A stretch of 64,000 nucleotides of DNA from Mycolicibacterium mucogenicum DSM 44124 (GTDB lineage: Bacteria > Actinomycetota > Actinomycetes > Mycobacteriales > Mycobacteriaceae): positions 2,170,001-2,234,000 of the forward strand of contig NZ_CP062008.1 of NCBI RefSeq assembly GCF_005670685.2. Direction: 5' to 3'. Shown here piece by piece: positions 28,996 through 36,851 of the stretch (positions are counted from its first letter, which is position 1; every line of letters starts with the position of its first letter). Below the pieces are notes generated by a model that saw nothing but the letters and a program-made list of their open reading frames with translations, did no database searches and was not told where the DNA came from. Position numbers and translations under genes: made by a program.

Positions 28996-29297
28996 CTGGT
29001 AGGGACTTGACGCGCGGCGTACTCGCCGGCGCGGTCTTAGGGGGAATCGGCTGGGGTCTGCTGGCGGTCGGGGCCATGGGCCCCGGCGATGATCCGCACC
29101 TCGACCGGGTCGGCGGAACGAATCTGACTGCAGCGGTGTGTCTTTCGCTGATATGCCTACTGATTGCGGCGCTGCTGTCGCGCGCACGGGTACTCACCAG
29201 CGTCGCCGTGGCACTGGTGGTCGCACCCGCGAGCGTTTGGTTCATTGTCGGTCTGCTGTACCTGCAGGCCGTTGCCACGGTGACGATGTATCGCTGA
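28992..29297 (+). CDS. Small membrane protein (three helices)
   Basis: 101 residues with three hydrophobic helices (VLAGAVLGGIGWGLLAVGA; TAAVCLSLICLLIAALL; VAVALVVAPASVWFIVGLLYL). Only a TTG start at 28992 makes sense: it overlaps the reductase stop by 4 nt in the usual coupled manner. No known domain. Start codon uncertain. Confidence 0.55.
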   Translation: MTGRDLTRGVLAGAVLGGIGWGLLAVGAMGPGDDPHLDRVGGTNLTAAVCLSLICLLIAALLSRARVLTSVAVALVVAPASVWFIVGLLYLQAVATVTMYR

Positions 29298-29312
29298 CCA
29301 GAGGAGGTGGGT

Positions 29313-29597
29313 ATGTCCTTCGAGCATGAAAGCACGCTTGATCCACGGACCGAGCGGGACGTTGATCCGCGATATCTGTTCGGTGGCTACGCGCTCGGCC
29401 TGGTCGTGATGTCGCCGGCGCCGTTGTTGTATTACTGGCTGTTCGCGCCGGCGGGCGCGTTACTGGTCGCCGCGGCAGCGGTTCTGGTTGCGACGGTGCG
29501 GCCACGGTTCGACGACGTGGCATGTGGCGCATTCTTCGCCGCCCTGTTCGGTCTGGTTGCGGTACTCGTGCTGTTCTTTGTCGGCGCGCAGAACTGA
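29313..29597 (+). CDS. Small membrane protein (two or three helices)
   Basis: 94 residues. A charged N-terminus (SFEHESTLDPRTERDVDPRYLF) precedes hydrophobic segments about 26-72 and 78-93. An excellent ribosome site GAGGAGG (29301-29307) lies 5 nt before ATG 29313, which selects it over the in-frame GTG at 29307. Follows the previous gene by 15 nt. Function unknown. Confidence 0.65.
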   Translation: MSFEHESTLDPRTERDVDPRYLFGGYALGLVVMSPAPLLYYWLFAPAGALLVAAAAVLVATVRPRFDDVACGAFFAALFGLVAVLVLFFVGAQN

Positions 29598-29716
29598 TCG
29601 CGGCCGGCGGGCCGGCCCGCTGAAAAATGCGTTGCCGGCCAACCCTTTTGCGCTCATCATGGTTCGGGCCGAGAAACGAATGCTCGGCCTGTGCCACGAG
29701 AAGCGAGGTGAAAATC

Positions 29717-30187
29717 ATGAAGTTGGCAGAAGCTTTGTCGTTGCGGGCGAACGCGGTTCGCCGAATCGAGCAGTTGCGCGTGCGCGTGGTGGGTAATGCC
29801 CGGTTCCAGGAGGGCGAGGAGCCCGCCGAGGACGCCGCAGCGCTACTCGTCGAGATCGAAGGCGCGCTGGGCGATTACGAATCCCTGATCCGGCGGATCA
29901 ACCTGACCAACGCGGCCAACTCGGTCGGGGCGGACGGCACGCTCACCGACGCACTCGGCCGGCGTGACGCGCTGCGGTTGCGGCACCACGTGCTGACCAC
30001 GGCCGCGGACGCGGCAGCGGGCGCCAACCAGCATGGCTACTCGCGGCAGCTGCGTTCGGAACTGAAGATGTTGTCGGCCTTGTCTGTCGGCGATCTGCGG
30101 TCGCGGGCCGATCGCGTGGCGCAGGAGCTGCGCGAGCTCGACGTCCGAATCCAGAAGGCCAACTGGGAGATCGAGCTGCTGGACTGA
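29717..30187 (+). CDS. DIP1984-family protein
   Basis: 156 residues (MKLAEALSLRANAVRRIEQLRVRVVGNARFQEGEEP...), nearly all alpha-helical with heptad-like charge patterns and no Cys. It matches the DIP1984 family (sometimes labelled septicolysin-like), whose biochemical role is unknown to me. ATG 29717 follows AAGCGAGGTG. The upstream open-frame extension lacks similarity. Just after its stop lies a non-canonical tRNA-like sequence (30199-30302) on the same strand, which may share its transcript. Confidence 0.75.
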   Translation: MKLAEALSLRANAVRRIEQLRVRVVGNARFQEGEEPAEDAAALLVEIEGALGDYESLIRRINLTNAANSVGADGTLTDALGRRDALRLRHHVLTTAADAAAGANQHGYSRQLRSELKMLSALSVGDLRSRADRVAQELRELDVRIQKANWEIELLD

Positions 30188-30198
30188 CAGCGGCATGG

Positions 30199-30302
30199 TG
30201 TAGCAGGTAGTTGTCGCGGAGGCGTGCACAAACCGCAAACGGCTCCTAACCGTTCCAGGCGCGCGGAGGGCAGTGCAAATGGGTTCGAATCCCGCCAGCA
30301 CA
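30199..30302 (+). ncRNA. tRNA-like element after DIP1984 gene
   Basis: A perfect 5-bp anticodon-type arm AACGG-CTCCTAA-CCGTT (30238-30254; anticodon CCT, U33, A37) and a canonical T arm GGG-TTCGAAT-CCC (30281-30293) are present. No ordinary acceptor or D arm fits: 26 nt separate the arms, and the best terminal helix pairs TGT(A)GC(A)GG (30199-30207) with CC(A)GCACA (30295-30302) with a bulge and an A/A mismatch. It could be a degenerate tRNA-Arg, a mobile-element tRNA, or a tRNA-mimic noncoding RNA. The remaining 30303-30477 holds nothing I recognise. Confidence 0.4.
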
Positions 30303-30477
30303 TCGCAGCCCAGCAGTGTGCACAGGTGACAGAGCACGGGGCACAACGCATCACCACGTGCAGATCTACGACAACGAGGGTGGGTACGGGGCCTACACCG
30401 CGATATCGCTGGGCAGCCAGCGCTATGGCCTAGGCCGAGCGTGGGGGATTTCGAGGCGCCGGCGGCGCGTCGTCTCG

Positions 30478-31707
30478 TCAGGCCTCACGTTCGGCGTAGG
30501 AGTCGACGTCGGGAACGGGCTTGGCCCGCAACGGGTCTGCCGCGACCGGTACCAGCGGCACAGCCAGCACCGGGAACAGCGCGCACACCGCGAACGCCGC
30601 CGGGAACCCGAAGACTCCGATCAAGGCGCCGAATGCCGGCGGCACGATGCCTGCCGTCAGCAACTGCGCCGTGTTCTGCACACCCAACGCCCGGCCGCTC
30701 CAGAACGGCCCGGCGATCTCGGCAATCGCGGTGAAGGACAACCCGTTATCGGTCACCGTCACCACCGACGCGACCACCATCACGAACACCGCCACCGGCC
30801 AGTGCAGGTAGTCGCACAGCGCCAGCAGTCCCATGGTGGCACCGGCCAGAATCGCGATGACCCGCACCGGATGCAGCCGCGATCCGGCCAGATCCGACCA
30901 CCGGCCGGCGCCGATGCGCCCTGCGGCACCGCACAATTGGGCCACCGTCACCATGGTGCCCGCCGCTCCGGCGGACCAACCGTGCGCAGTCATCAGCCAC
31001 ACCAGTGAGAAGGTCCACACCAGGCACTGCGGCACGACCAGCAGCACCGACACCGCGTGGATGCGTGCCAGTACCGACGACCCGCGGTAGGGATTGGCCA
31101 GATCGGTTGCGGGGGCGGAGGATCGGGGCGGCCGGGGCGGATCGATGACGCCCAGCACGGTCACCACTGCGGCGACCAGACAGGCGATCGCGGGGAACAG
31201 CAGCGCGGCCGACACCCCTGACGACTCGGCCAGACGCGGAATCACCAAGGCGCCCAATCCGACTCCCAACGGCTGCGCCGTCTGGCGAATGCCCATCACC
31301 AGGCCGCGCTGCTCCGGCGGGAACCAGCCGACGACCACCCGGCCGCTCGCCGAATTGGAGCTCGCGGCCGCCATGCCGCCCAGCAACAAGAAGGCGCCGA
31401 CCGCCACCAACGAGTCGGCCCAGGCCGCCGCGAACGCCGCCAACGACGTCAACAGTGACCCGACAACCAGAACGAACCGCTCACCGACCCGGTCGACGAC
31501 CCAGCCCCAGGCGATCAGCGTCAGCACCATGCCGAAGCTCGGCATGGCCGAGACCAGCCCGGCGCGTGACAGGTCCAGCCCGCGTTCGCCATGCAGCGTC
31601 GGGATCAGGAAGGCCGCGCCGTTGATGAAGACGTTGGCGCACATCGTCGAACCGAGCGCGATCACCAGCATCGACCAGCGGCGGACGGCTGACACATTGG
31701 TGGCCAT
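30478..31707 (-). CDS. MFS transporter (Rv2994-type)
   Basis: 409 residues, 12 predicted helices. The MFS loop 2-3 signature appears as GWVVDRVGERFVLVVG, and its half-repeat as GRWSDLAGSRLHPVRVI. Drug, organic anion or metabolite export or import cannot be distinguished. Synteny (next to the FAH gene and gltX) matches M. tuberculosis Rv2994. ATG 31707. The shared intergenic region with the divergent lipase carries two palindromic 17-mers, so the pair is probably under one regulator whose gene is not adjacent. Confidence 0.88.
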   Translation of the reverse strand: MATNVSAVRRWSMLVIALGSTMCANVFINGAAFLIPTLHGERGLDLSRAGLVSAMPSFGMVLTLIAWGWVVDRVGERFVLVVGSLLTSLAAFAAAWADSLVAVGAFLLLGGMAAASSNSASGRVVVGWFPPEQRGLVMGIRQTAQPLGVGLGALVIPRLAESSGVSAALLFPAIACLVAAVVTVLGVIDPPRPPRSSAPATDLANPYRGSSVLARIHAVSVLLVVPQCLVWTFSLVWLMTAHGWSAGAAGTMVTVAQLCGAAGRIGAGRWSDLAGSRLHPVRVIAILAGATMGLLALCDYLHWPVAVFVMVVASVVTVTDNGLSFTAIAEIAGPFWSGRALGVQNTAQLLTAGIVPPAFGALIGVFGFPAAFAVCALFPVLAVPLVPVAADPLRAKPVPDVDSYAEREA

Positions 31708-31728
31708 GGCTTCATGGTGCCACCGTGG

Positions 31729-31775
31729 TTCTCAAGATATGAATCTATTTCTCAATATATGAGAAGGCATAGGGT
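31729..31775. promoter_or_regulatory. Tandem palindromic operators and lipase promoter
   Basis: TTCTCAATATATGAGAA (31749-31765) has perfect 6-bp arms around 5 bp. A degenerate copy, TTCTCAAGATATGAATC, lies at 31729-31745, exactly 20 bp away (two helical turns). TAGGGT (31770-31775) is the -10 of the lipase gene, 6 nt before ATG 31782; the perfect site fills its -10/-35 spacer. The form resembles sites of MarR-type dimers. Confidence 0.6.
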
Positions 31776-31781
31776 TCCGTC

Positions 31782-32972
31782 ATGGCTCTGCGAGTGAACC
31801 TTTCCCGGCTGGCGGCGGCTTTCGCGGTCGGCTTGGCGCTGGTGGCGGCGCCGCTGCCCACGGCATGGGCGGCCGCGCCGAACTGGTCGGGCCTGGACGC
31901 CCGGGCATTCGCGGACCGGGTGCCGCCGGCGGGCGCGCTCATCCGGACCGTCCCGCTGCGCCCCGAGCTGTCGGTCGCCGGTGCGGCGCGCGCGTACCGG
32001 ATCCTGTATTCGACCACCGACCAACACAATTCGCCCGCCGTCAGCACCGCAGCGGTGTTCGTGCCGAACGGCGAAGCCCCCGCGGGCGGGTGGCCCGTCA
32101 TCGCCTGGGCGCACGGCACCGTCGGCCTCGGTGACGACTGCACGCCCTCGGCGCAGCCGCGCAGTGCGCGCGACAACGAATACCTGTCCCACTGGCTGGA
32201 TCAGGGCTACGTCGTCGTCGGCTCCGACTACACGGGTCTGGGTACCCCGGGCCTGATGAGCTACCTCAACAGCGTCGCCACCGCGCACGCCATCATCGAT
32301 TCGGTGATCGCCGCGCATCACATGAATCTGCCGCTGTCGCCGAAGTGGGCGCTCGTCGGCCAGTCCCAGGGCGGCGCGGCGGCGGTCGCGAGCGCGCGGT
32401 GGGCCACCGAATTCAGCAAGGGGACAGGCCTGGATTACCGCGGCGTCGTGGCGACCGGCACCCCGGCGAACATCGACGATGTCGTCATCACGGCCGGTCC
32501 CGACATGGTGCTGCCGCCCGGGCTGGGTCCCATCGCGTCGGCCTATACGGCGTACATCCTCGCCGGATTCCGGGAGCTCCGCCCGGACGTCAACAGTGTG
32601 CTCACACCGGCTGGTCTGGCCGCTGCCGACAAGGCCGAAACGCTGTGCACGGCACCGTTGAGCGCGGCGGTCACGGGTCTGACGCCGTCGCAGTTCTTCT
32701 CCGCCCCACTGGCATCGCTACCGGGCATGCGCGGCGCGCTGGCCGACTTCATGGGCACGCCGATCACCGGCTACGACCGGCCGATCTTCCTCGGCGTCGG
32801 CCTCAAGGACCGTGACGTGCCGCCGTCGTCGACCCTGAAGTTCGCCGATCAGCTCAAGGCCAACGGCCAGGACGTGGCGCTCTACGTCTACCCCGAAGAC
32901 GACCACTCCAGCACTGTGCTGACCTCGATGGCCGACTCCACCCCGTTCCTTCAAGCCCAGTTCGCGGGCTGA
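31782..32972 (+). CDS. Secreted lipase-family alpha/beta hydrolase
   Basis: 396 residues. A Sec signal peptide (about 1-29, cleavage near AWA-A) precedes a lipase of the secretory-lipase (LIP) type. The nucleophile elbow is GQSQGG; the acid is probably in GLKDRDVPPSS and the catalytic His in DDHSSTVL. The oxyanion region is AWAHGTVGLGDDC. Four Cys could form disulfides outside the cell. Expected substrates are acyl glycerols or other esters. Leaderless promoter overlapped by a palindromic operator shared with the divergent MFS gene. Confidence 0.87.
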   Translation: MALRVNLSRLAAAFAVGLALVAAPLPTAWAAAPNWSGLDARAFADRVPPAGALIRTVPLRPELSVAGAARAYRILYSTTDQHNSPAVSTAAVFVPNGEAPAGGWPVIAWAHGTVGLGDDCTPSAQPRSARDNEYLSHWLDQGYVVVGSDYTGLGTPGLMSYLNSVATAHAIIDSVIAAHHMNLPLSPKWALVGQSQGGAAAVASARWATEFSKGTGLDYRGVVATGTPANIDDVVITAGPDMVLPPGLGPIASAYTAYILAGFRELRPDVNSVLTPAGLAAADKAETLCTAPLSAAVTGLTPSQFFSAPLASLPGMRGALADFMGTPITGYDRPIFLGVGLKDRDVPPSSTLKFADQLKANGQDVALYVYPEDDHSSTVLTSMADSTPFLQAQFAG

Positions 32973-32986
32973 CCAGCAGGCCTCAC

Positions 32987-32998
32987 TAGGCTGGGCGG
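32987..32998 (+). promoter_or_regulatory. Leaderless-type -10 of the FAH gene
   Basis: TAGGCT at 32987-32992, 6 nt before ATG 32999. It provides the FAH-gltX pair with its own promoter, directly after the lipase stop. Confidence 0.5.
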
Positions 32999-33781
32999 AT
33001 GCGCCTAGGTCGAATTGCCAGTCCAGACGGCGTCGCTTTTGTGGTGATCGAGGGCGACCCGAACTCCGATGCGGTCTGCAAAGAAATCGCTGAGCAGTAC
33101 CTGTCCCGCAACCCCACCTTCACCGGACGCTCCTGGCCGCTGGCCGACGTCCGGCTGCTGGCGCCGATCCTGGCCAGCAAGGTGATCTGCATGGGCAAGA
33201 ACTACGCGGCACATGCTCGTGAGATGGGCAGCGAGCCGCCCGAGGATCCGGTGATCTTCCTCAAGCCCAACACCGCGATCATCGGGCCGAACATCCCGAT
33301 CCAGTTGCCCGCAGACGCCAACCCGGTGCACCACGAGGGCGAGTTGGCGGTGGTCATCGAACGTCCGGGCAAGGACATCCCGGCCGCCAAGGCCAAGGAC
33401 TACATCCTCGGCTACACGATCGCCAACGACGTCTCGGCACGTGATCAGCAGAAGAAGGACGGCCAGTGGATGCGGGCCAAGGGGCACGACACGTTCTGCC
33501 CGGTCGGCCCGTGGATCGAGACCGCGGTGGACCCGGCCGATCTGGACATCCGCACCGAGGTGAACGGCGAGAAGCGGCAGGACAGCAACACTGCGCTGCT
33601 GCTGCACGACGTCGGCGCCATCATCGAATGGGTCTCGGCCGTCATGACGTTGCTGCCCGGCGACATCATCCTCACCGGAACCCCCGAGGGCGTCGGCCCC
33701 ATCGAGGACGGCGACACCGTCAGCATCACCGTCGAGGGTATCGGCACCCTCTCCAATCCTGTTGTGCGTAAAGGGAAATAA
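32999..33781 (+). CDS. Fumarylacetoacetate hydrolase family protein
   Basis: 260 residues. C-terminal FAH catalytic fold: [27 protein letters not shown], the metal ligands in [11 protein letters not shown] (E-x-E), [16 protein letters not shown] and [17 protein letters not shown]. Members act as acylpyruvases, oxaloacetate decarboxylases or 2-hydroxyhepta-2,4-diene-1,7-dioate isomerases, and sequence alone does not decide. The position one base before gltX is conserved with M. tuberculosis Rv2993c, so it is probably a housekeeping acylpyruvase or oxaloacetate decarboxylase rather than a catabolic gene. Confidence 0.88.
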   Translation: MRLGRIASPDGVAFVVIEGDPNSDAVCKEIAEQYLSRNPTFTGRSWPLADVRLLAPILASKVICMGKNYAAHAREMGSEPPEDPVIFLKPNTAIIGPNIPIQLPADANPVHHEGELAVVIERPGKDIPAAKAKDYILGYTIANDVSARDQQKKDGQWMRAKGHDTFCPVGPWIETAVDPADLDIRTEVNGEKRQDSNTALLLHDVGAIIEWVSAVMTLLPGDIILTGTPEGVGPIEDGDTVSITVEGIGTLSNPVVRKGK

Positions 33782-33782
33782 C

Positions 33783-35240
33783 GTGACCACACCTGTCAGG
33801 GTTCGCTTCTGTCCGTCGCCGACCGGCACGCCGCACGTCGGCCTGGTCCGCACCGCCCTCTTCAACTGGGCGTACGCACGACACACCGGTGGCGACTTCG
33901 TCTTCCGGATCGAGGACACCGATGCCGCGCGCGACAGCGAGGAGAGCTACAACGCGATCCTCGACGCGCTGCGCTGGCTCGGGCTGAACTGGGATGAGGG
34001 GCCCGAGGTCGGCGGCCCCTACGAGCCGTACCGGCAGTCGCAGCGCGGCGACCTCTACCGCGACGTGATCGCGAAACTGCTTGCCGCGGGCGAGGTTTAC
34101 GAGGCCTACTCGACACCCGAAGAGGTCGAGGCCCGGCACCTCGCGGCGGGCCGTAACCCCAAGCTGGGCTACGACAACTACGACCGCGACCTCACCGCCG
34201 AGCAGAAGGCCGCGTTCGAGGCCGAGGGCCGAAAGCCGGTGCTGCGCCTCAAGATGCCCGACGAGGACATCACCTGGGTGGACCTGGTGCGTGGCGAGAC
34301 GACCTTCGCCGCCGGCGTGGTTCCGGACTTCGCGATCACGCGCGCGAGCGGAGAGCCGTTGTACACCTTGGTCAATCCGGTCGACGACGCGCTGATGAAG
34401 ATCACCCATGTGCTGCGCGGCGAGGATCTGCTGCCGTCGACGCCGCGGCAGATCGCGCTGTACCAGGCGCTGATCCGGATCGGTGTCGCCGACGCGGTCC
34501 CGCAATTCGCCCACCTGCCAAGCGTTCTCGGTGACGGCAACAAGAAGCTGTCCAAGCGCGACCCGCAGTCCAACCTGTTCCTGCACCGCGACCGCGGATT
34601 CATCCCCGAGGGCCTGCTGAACTACCTGGCGTTGCTGGGCTGGGGCATCGCCGACGACAACGACCTCTTCAGTCTCGACGAGATGGTGGCGGCCTTCGAC
34701 GTGGCCGACGTCAACTCGAACCCGGCGCGCTTCGACCAGAAGAAGGCCGACGCCATCAACGCCGAGCACATCCGCCGGCTGGCCCCGGAGGACTTCGCCG
34801 CACGGCTCAAGGCGTACCTCGACGCGCACGGCCACGACACCACGTTGGACGCCTTGGCTTTCGCCGCGGCGGCCGACTTGATCCAGACCCGCATCGTGGT
34901 CCTCGGCGACGCGTGGGACCTCGTGAAGTTCTTCAACGACGACGCCTACGTGATCGACGAGAAGTCGGCGGCCAAGGAACTCAAGCCCGAGGCTGCCGAG
35001 GTCCTGGACGCGACGCTGAGCGCCTTGGCGGGCGTCGGCGAGTGGAACACCGCCAACATCGAGGCCGCGCTCAAGGCGGCGCTGCTGGACGGCCTGGAAC
35101 TCAAGCCCCGCAAGGCGTTCGGTCCCATCCGGGTGGCGGTCACGGGCGCGACGGTCAGCCCGCCGCTGTTCGAGTCGATGGAATTGCTCGGCCGTGAGCG
35201 CAGTCTGGCGCGGTTGCAGGCGGCCCGAAACGGCCTGTGA
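33783..35240 (+). CDS. gltX: Glutamyl-tRNA synthetase
   Basis: 485 residues, class I synthetase. The HIGH-type motif is [16 protein letters not shown] and the KMSKS-type motif is [12 protein letters not shown]. The ending [23 protein letters not shown] is typical of discriminating or non-discriminating bacterial GltX. Since gatCAB is present in this window and no glutamine synthetase for tRNA is seen, it probably charges both tRNA-Glu and tRNA-Gln with Glu. The GTG start lies one base after the FAH stop. tRNA-Gln and tRNA-Glu genes follow within 330 bp. Confidence 0.97.
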   Translation: MTTPVRVRFCPSPTGTPHVGLVRTALFNWAYARHTGGDFVFRIEDTDAARDSEESYNAILDALRWLGLNWDEGPEVGGPYEPYRQSQRGDLYRDVIAKLLAAGEVYEAYSTPEEVEARHLAAGRNPKLGYDNYDRDLTAEQKAAFEAEGRKPVLRLKMPDEDITWVDLVRGETTFAAGVVPDFAITRASGEPLYTLVNPVDDALMKITHVLRGEDLLPSTPRQIALYQALIRIGVADAVPQFAHLPSVLGDGNKKLSKRDPQSNLFLHRDRGFIPEGLLNYLALLGWGIADDNDLFSLDEMVAAFDVADVNSNPARFDQKKADAINAEHIRRLAPEDFAARLKAYLDAHGHDTTLDALAFAAAADLIQTRIVVLGDAWDLVKFFNDDAYVIDEKSAAKELKPEAAEVLDATLSALAGVGEWNTANIEAALKAALLDGLELKPRKAFGPIRVAVTGATVSPPLFESMELLGRERSLARLQAARNGL

Positions 35241-35368
35241 GCGGGCGATTTAAAGGCAGGGCCAACTGTTTGGTAGTCTGCTCGTCGGCCCGGAAAGCGC
35301 AAAGCGGCGAACATCCGCTGAGGTTTCCAGGCCGAAGATGCCCGTGACCTGCGGTTATGGGCATCAAA

Positions 35369-35440
35369 TGGGGTATGGTGTAATTGGCAACACAGCTGAT
35401 TCTGGTTCAGCCATTCTAGGTTCGAGTCCTGGTACCCCAG
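35369..35440 (+). tRNA. tRNA-Gln (anticodon CTG)
   Basis: Complete cloverleaf: acceptor TGGGGTA/TACCCCA with discriminator G (35440), D stem GTGT/ACAC, anticodon arm GCTGA-TTCTGGT-TCAGC, T arm CTAGG-TTCGAGT-CCTGG. CCA is not encoded. A TAGTCT hexamer at 35271-35276 is a plausible promoter element. Its product would first be charged with Glu by GltX and then amidated by GatCAB. Confidence 0.95.
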
Positions 35441-35443
35441 CTG

Positions 35444-35492
35444 CCGGAGCGATTAGGTCAGCCAGCGCAACTGAGCTAAGCTATCGCTCCGG
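35444..35492. other. Hairpin resembling half a tRNA, between two tRNA genes
   Basis: CCGGAGCGAT (35444-35453) and ATCGCTCCGG (35483-35492) are a perfect 10-bp inverted repeat. Read on the minus strand, the segment has an acceptor-like stem followed by a D-arm-like TAGCTTAGCTCAGTTG, but no anticodon or T arm. It may be a processing hairpin or a tRNA remnant. Confidence 0.45.
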
Positions 35493-35500
35493 AAGTTCTA

Positions 35501-35573
35501 GCCCCCGTCGTCTAGCGGCCTAGGACGCCGCCCTCTCACGGCGGTAGCGTGGGTTCGAATCCCATCGGGGGTA
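35501..35573 (+). tRNA. tRNA-Glu (anticodon CTC)
   Basis: Cloverleaf: acceptor GCCCCCG/CGGGGGT with discriminator A (35573), anticodon arm CCGCC-CTCTCAC-GGCGG, T arm GTGGG-TTCGAAT-CCCAT with one G-T pair. CCA is not encoded. Same strand as tRNA-Gln and probably part of the same transcript, closed by the terminator at 35580. Confidence 0.95.
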
Positions 35574-35579
35574 CGTACG

Positions 35580-35615
35580 AACGCCGGACCTGACAACAGG
35601 TCCGGCGTTTTGTCT
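35580..35615 (+). terminator. Intrinsic terminator of the tRNA-Gln/tRNA-Glu unit
   Basis: AACGCCGGACCTG (35580-35592), loop ACAA, CAGGTCCGGCGTT (35597-35609): 13 perfect pairs followed by TTTGTCTTT. Confidence 0.9.
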
Positions 35616-35626
35616 TTCTCGGGGTC

Positions 35627-36841
35627 TTACCTGCCGCCGGCCAGGAATCCGAGATCCCGCCGGCCGCGCCCGACCGACGGCTCCGGATCGGCGCCGAGGG
35701 TGCCGTGGAGCAGTTCGTGATAAACGTCACGGAAGTCGACGGTGGTCTTCAGATCGCCGTCGGTGAGATCGGTCAGGCTCGGCTCGTCGCCGTAGAACCC
35801 GCCCTTGACGGGAGTGCCGGCGATGAACACCGGACCGGACGTGCCGTGGTCGGTGCCCTGTGAGGCGTTGGCCGCGACGCGCCGCCCGAATTCCGAGTAC
35901 ATCAGCACCACGACGTTGCGGCCGTACGGCGTGCCCTGAAGCTTGTGGAAGAAAGGCGTGAGCGCGTCGTCGAGGGTCTTGAGCAATGCCTGCTGGGGGG
36001 CGCGCTCGTCGGCGTGTGTGTCGAAGCCCAGCAGCTGCGTCATGTACACCTGCGTGGGCACCCCGGCGCGGATGCAGCGGGCCACCAGTTCCAGGTCACT
36101 GGCCAACTGGTTGTCGGCCTGGCCGATGGTCTGCAGGCGGCCGTTGATCACCGGCGCGAAGCGGCTGTTGGTGGAGTGGTTGGCACGGTAGGACTCGCAC
36201 ACCTGGCTCATGGCGGTGGTGTCGTTCGGGTCGTCGGCGCTGAGCGCGGCCAACGTGCGCGCGACGTCGGGCGGGATGGCCGGCACGAAGTCGGAAAGTG
36301 ATGCCGCGACGTGCTTTTGGCCGACGGCCAGGGGCGGCAGCACGGTGCCGATGTTTACGGCCCGGATCGGGTCGTCGCCGCTGGTGTCGAGCCAGCGGCC
36401 GATCCAGCCGCTGGTGACCGCGTCGACGGGGTTGGCGGTCTGCCAGATGTCCATGGAGCGGAAGTGGCTGCGGTCGGGCTTCGGGTAGCCGACACCGCGC
36501 ACGATCGCGAGCTTGTTGGACTGCCACAGCTTCGACATCCCGGTGAGCGCGGGGTTGAGCCCGAACGCCGGGTCGAGGTGGAGCACTTCCTCGGGCTTGT
36601 AGGCGAGTTCGGGGCGGGCGTCGTGATAGGCGTTGTCGGCGTACGGGATAACGGTGTTGAGGCCGTCATTGCCGCCGTAGAGCGTGACGATCACCAGGAT
36701 GCCCTGGTTGGTCGGCAGCGGACGGTCCTGACCTTCGCGCAGCAGATCGGGCAGCGTCACCGCGGCGACACCGCCGAGCAGACCGGCGGCGCCGGCACCG
36801 GCGCTGGCGATCAAGAACTTGCGGCGATTGAACTCGGGCAT
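35627..36841 (-). CDS. DUF1501 protein, Tat-exported
   Basis: 404 residues. Twin-arginine signal NRRKFLIASAGAGAAGLLGGVAA, then a DUF1501 domain related to the alkaline phosphatase/sulfatase fold (VTLYGGNDGLNTVIP, QLLGFDTHADE, VVVLMYSEFGRRVAANASQGTDHGTSGPVF). The His/Asp clusters could bind metal. DUF1501 genes are nearly always paired with DUF1800 genes, as here: the partner ends 10 bp upstream. Substrate unknown. Translation order DUF1800 then DUF1501 on the minus strand. Confidence 0.88.
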   Translation of the reverse strand: MPEFNRRKFLIASAGAGAAGLLGGVAAVTLPDLLREGQDRPLPTNQGILVIVTLYGGNDGLNTVIPYADNAYHDARPELAYKPEEVLHLDPAFGLNPALTGMSKLWQSNKLAIVRGVGYPKPDRSHFRSMDIWQTANPVDAVTSGWIGRWLDTSGDDPIRAVNIGTVLPPLAVGQKHVAASLSDFVPAIPPDVARTLAALSADDPNDTTAMSQVCESYRANHSTNSRFAPVINGRLQTIGQADNQLASDLELVARCIRAGVPTQVYMTQLLGFDTHADERAPQQALLKTLDDALTPFFHKLQGTPYGRNVVVLMYSEFGRRVAANASQGTDHGTSGPVFIAGTPVKGGFYGDEPSLTDLTDGDLKTTVDFRDVYHELLHGTLGADPEPSVGRGRRDLGFLAGGR

Positions 36842-36851
36842 GGGGATCTCT

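Noticed and set aside
30199..30302. Ordinary tRNA-Arg(CCT)
   Set aside because: Anticodon and T arms look right, but no 7-bp acceptor or D arm can be drawn and the variable region is about 25 nt; kept only as a tRNA-like element.
19553..30477. Prophage or integrative element
   Set aside because: No integrase, transposase, phage structural gene or flanking attachment repeat visible; only gene content suggests an accessory block.
30316..31008. Open frame downstream of the tRNA-like element, starting in otherwise empty DNA
   Set aside because: Runs into the antisense of the MFS gene, has no ribosome site, and becomes Arg/His-rich shadow sequence.
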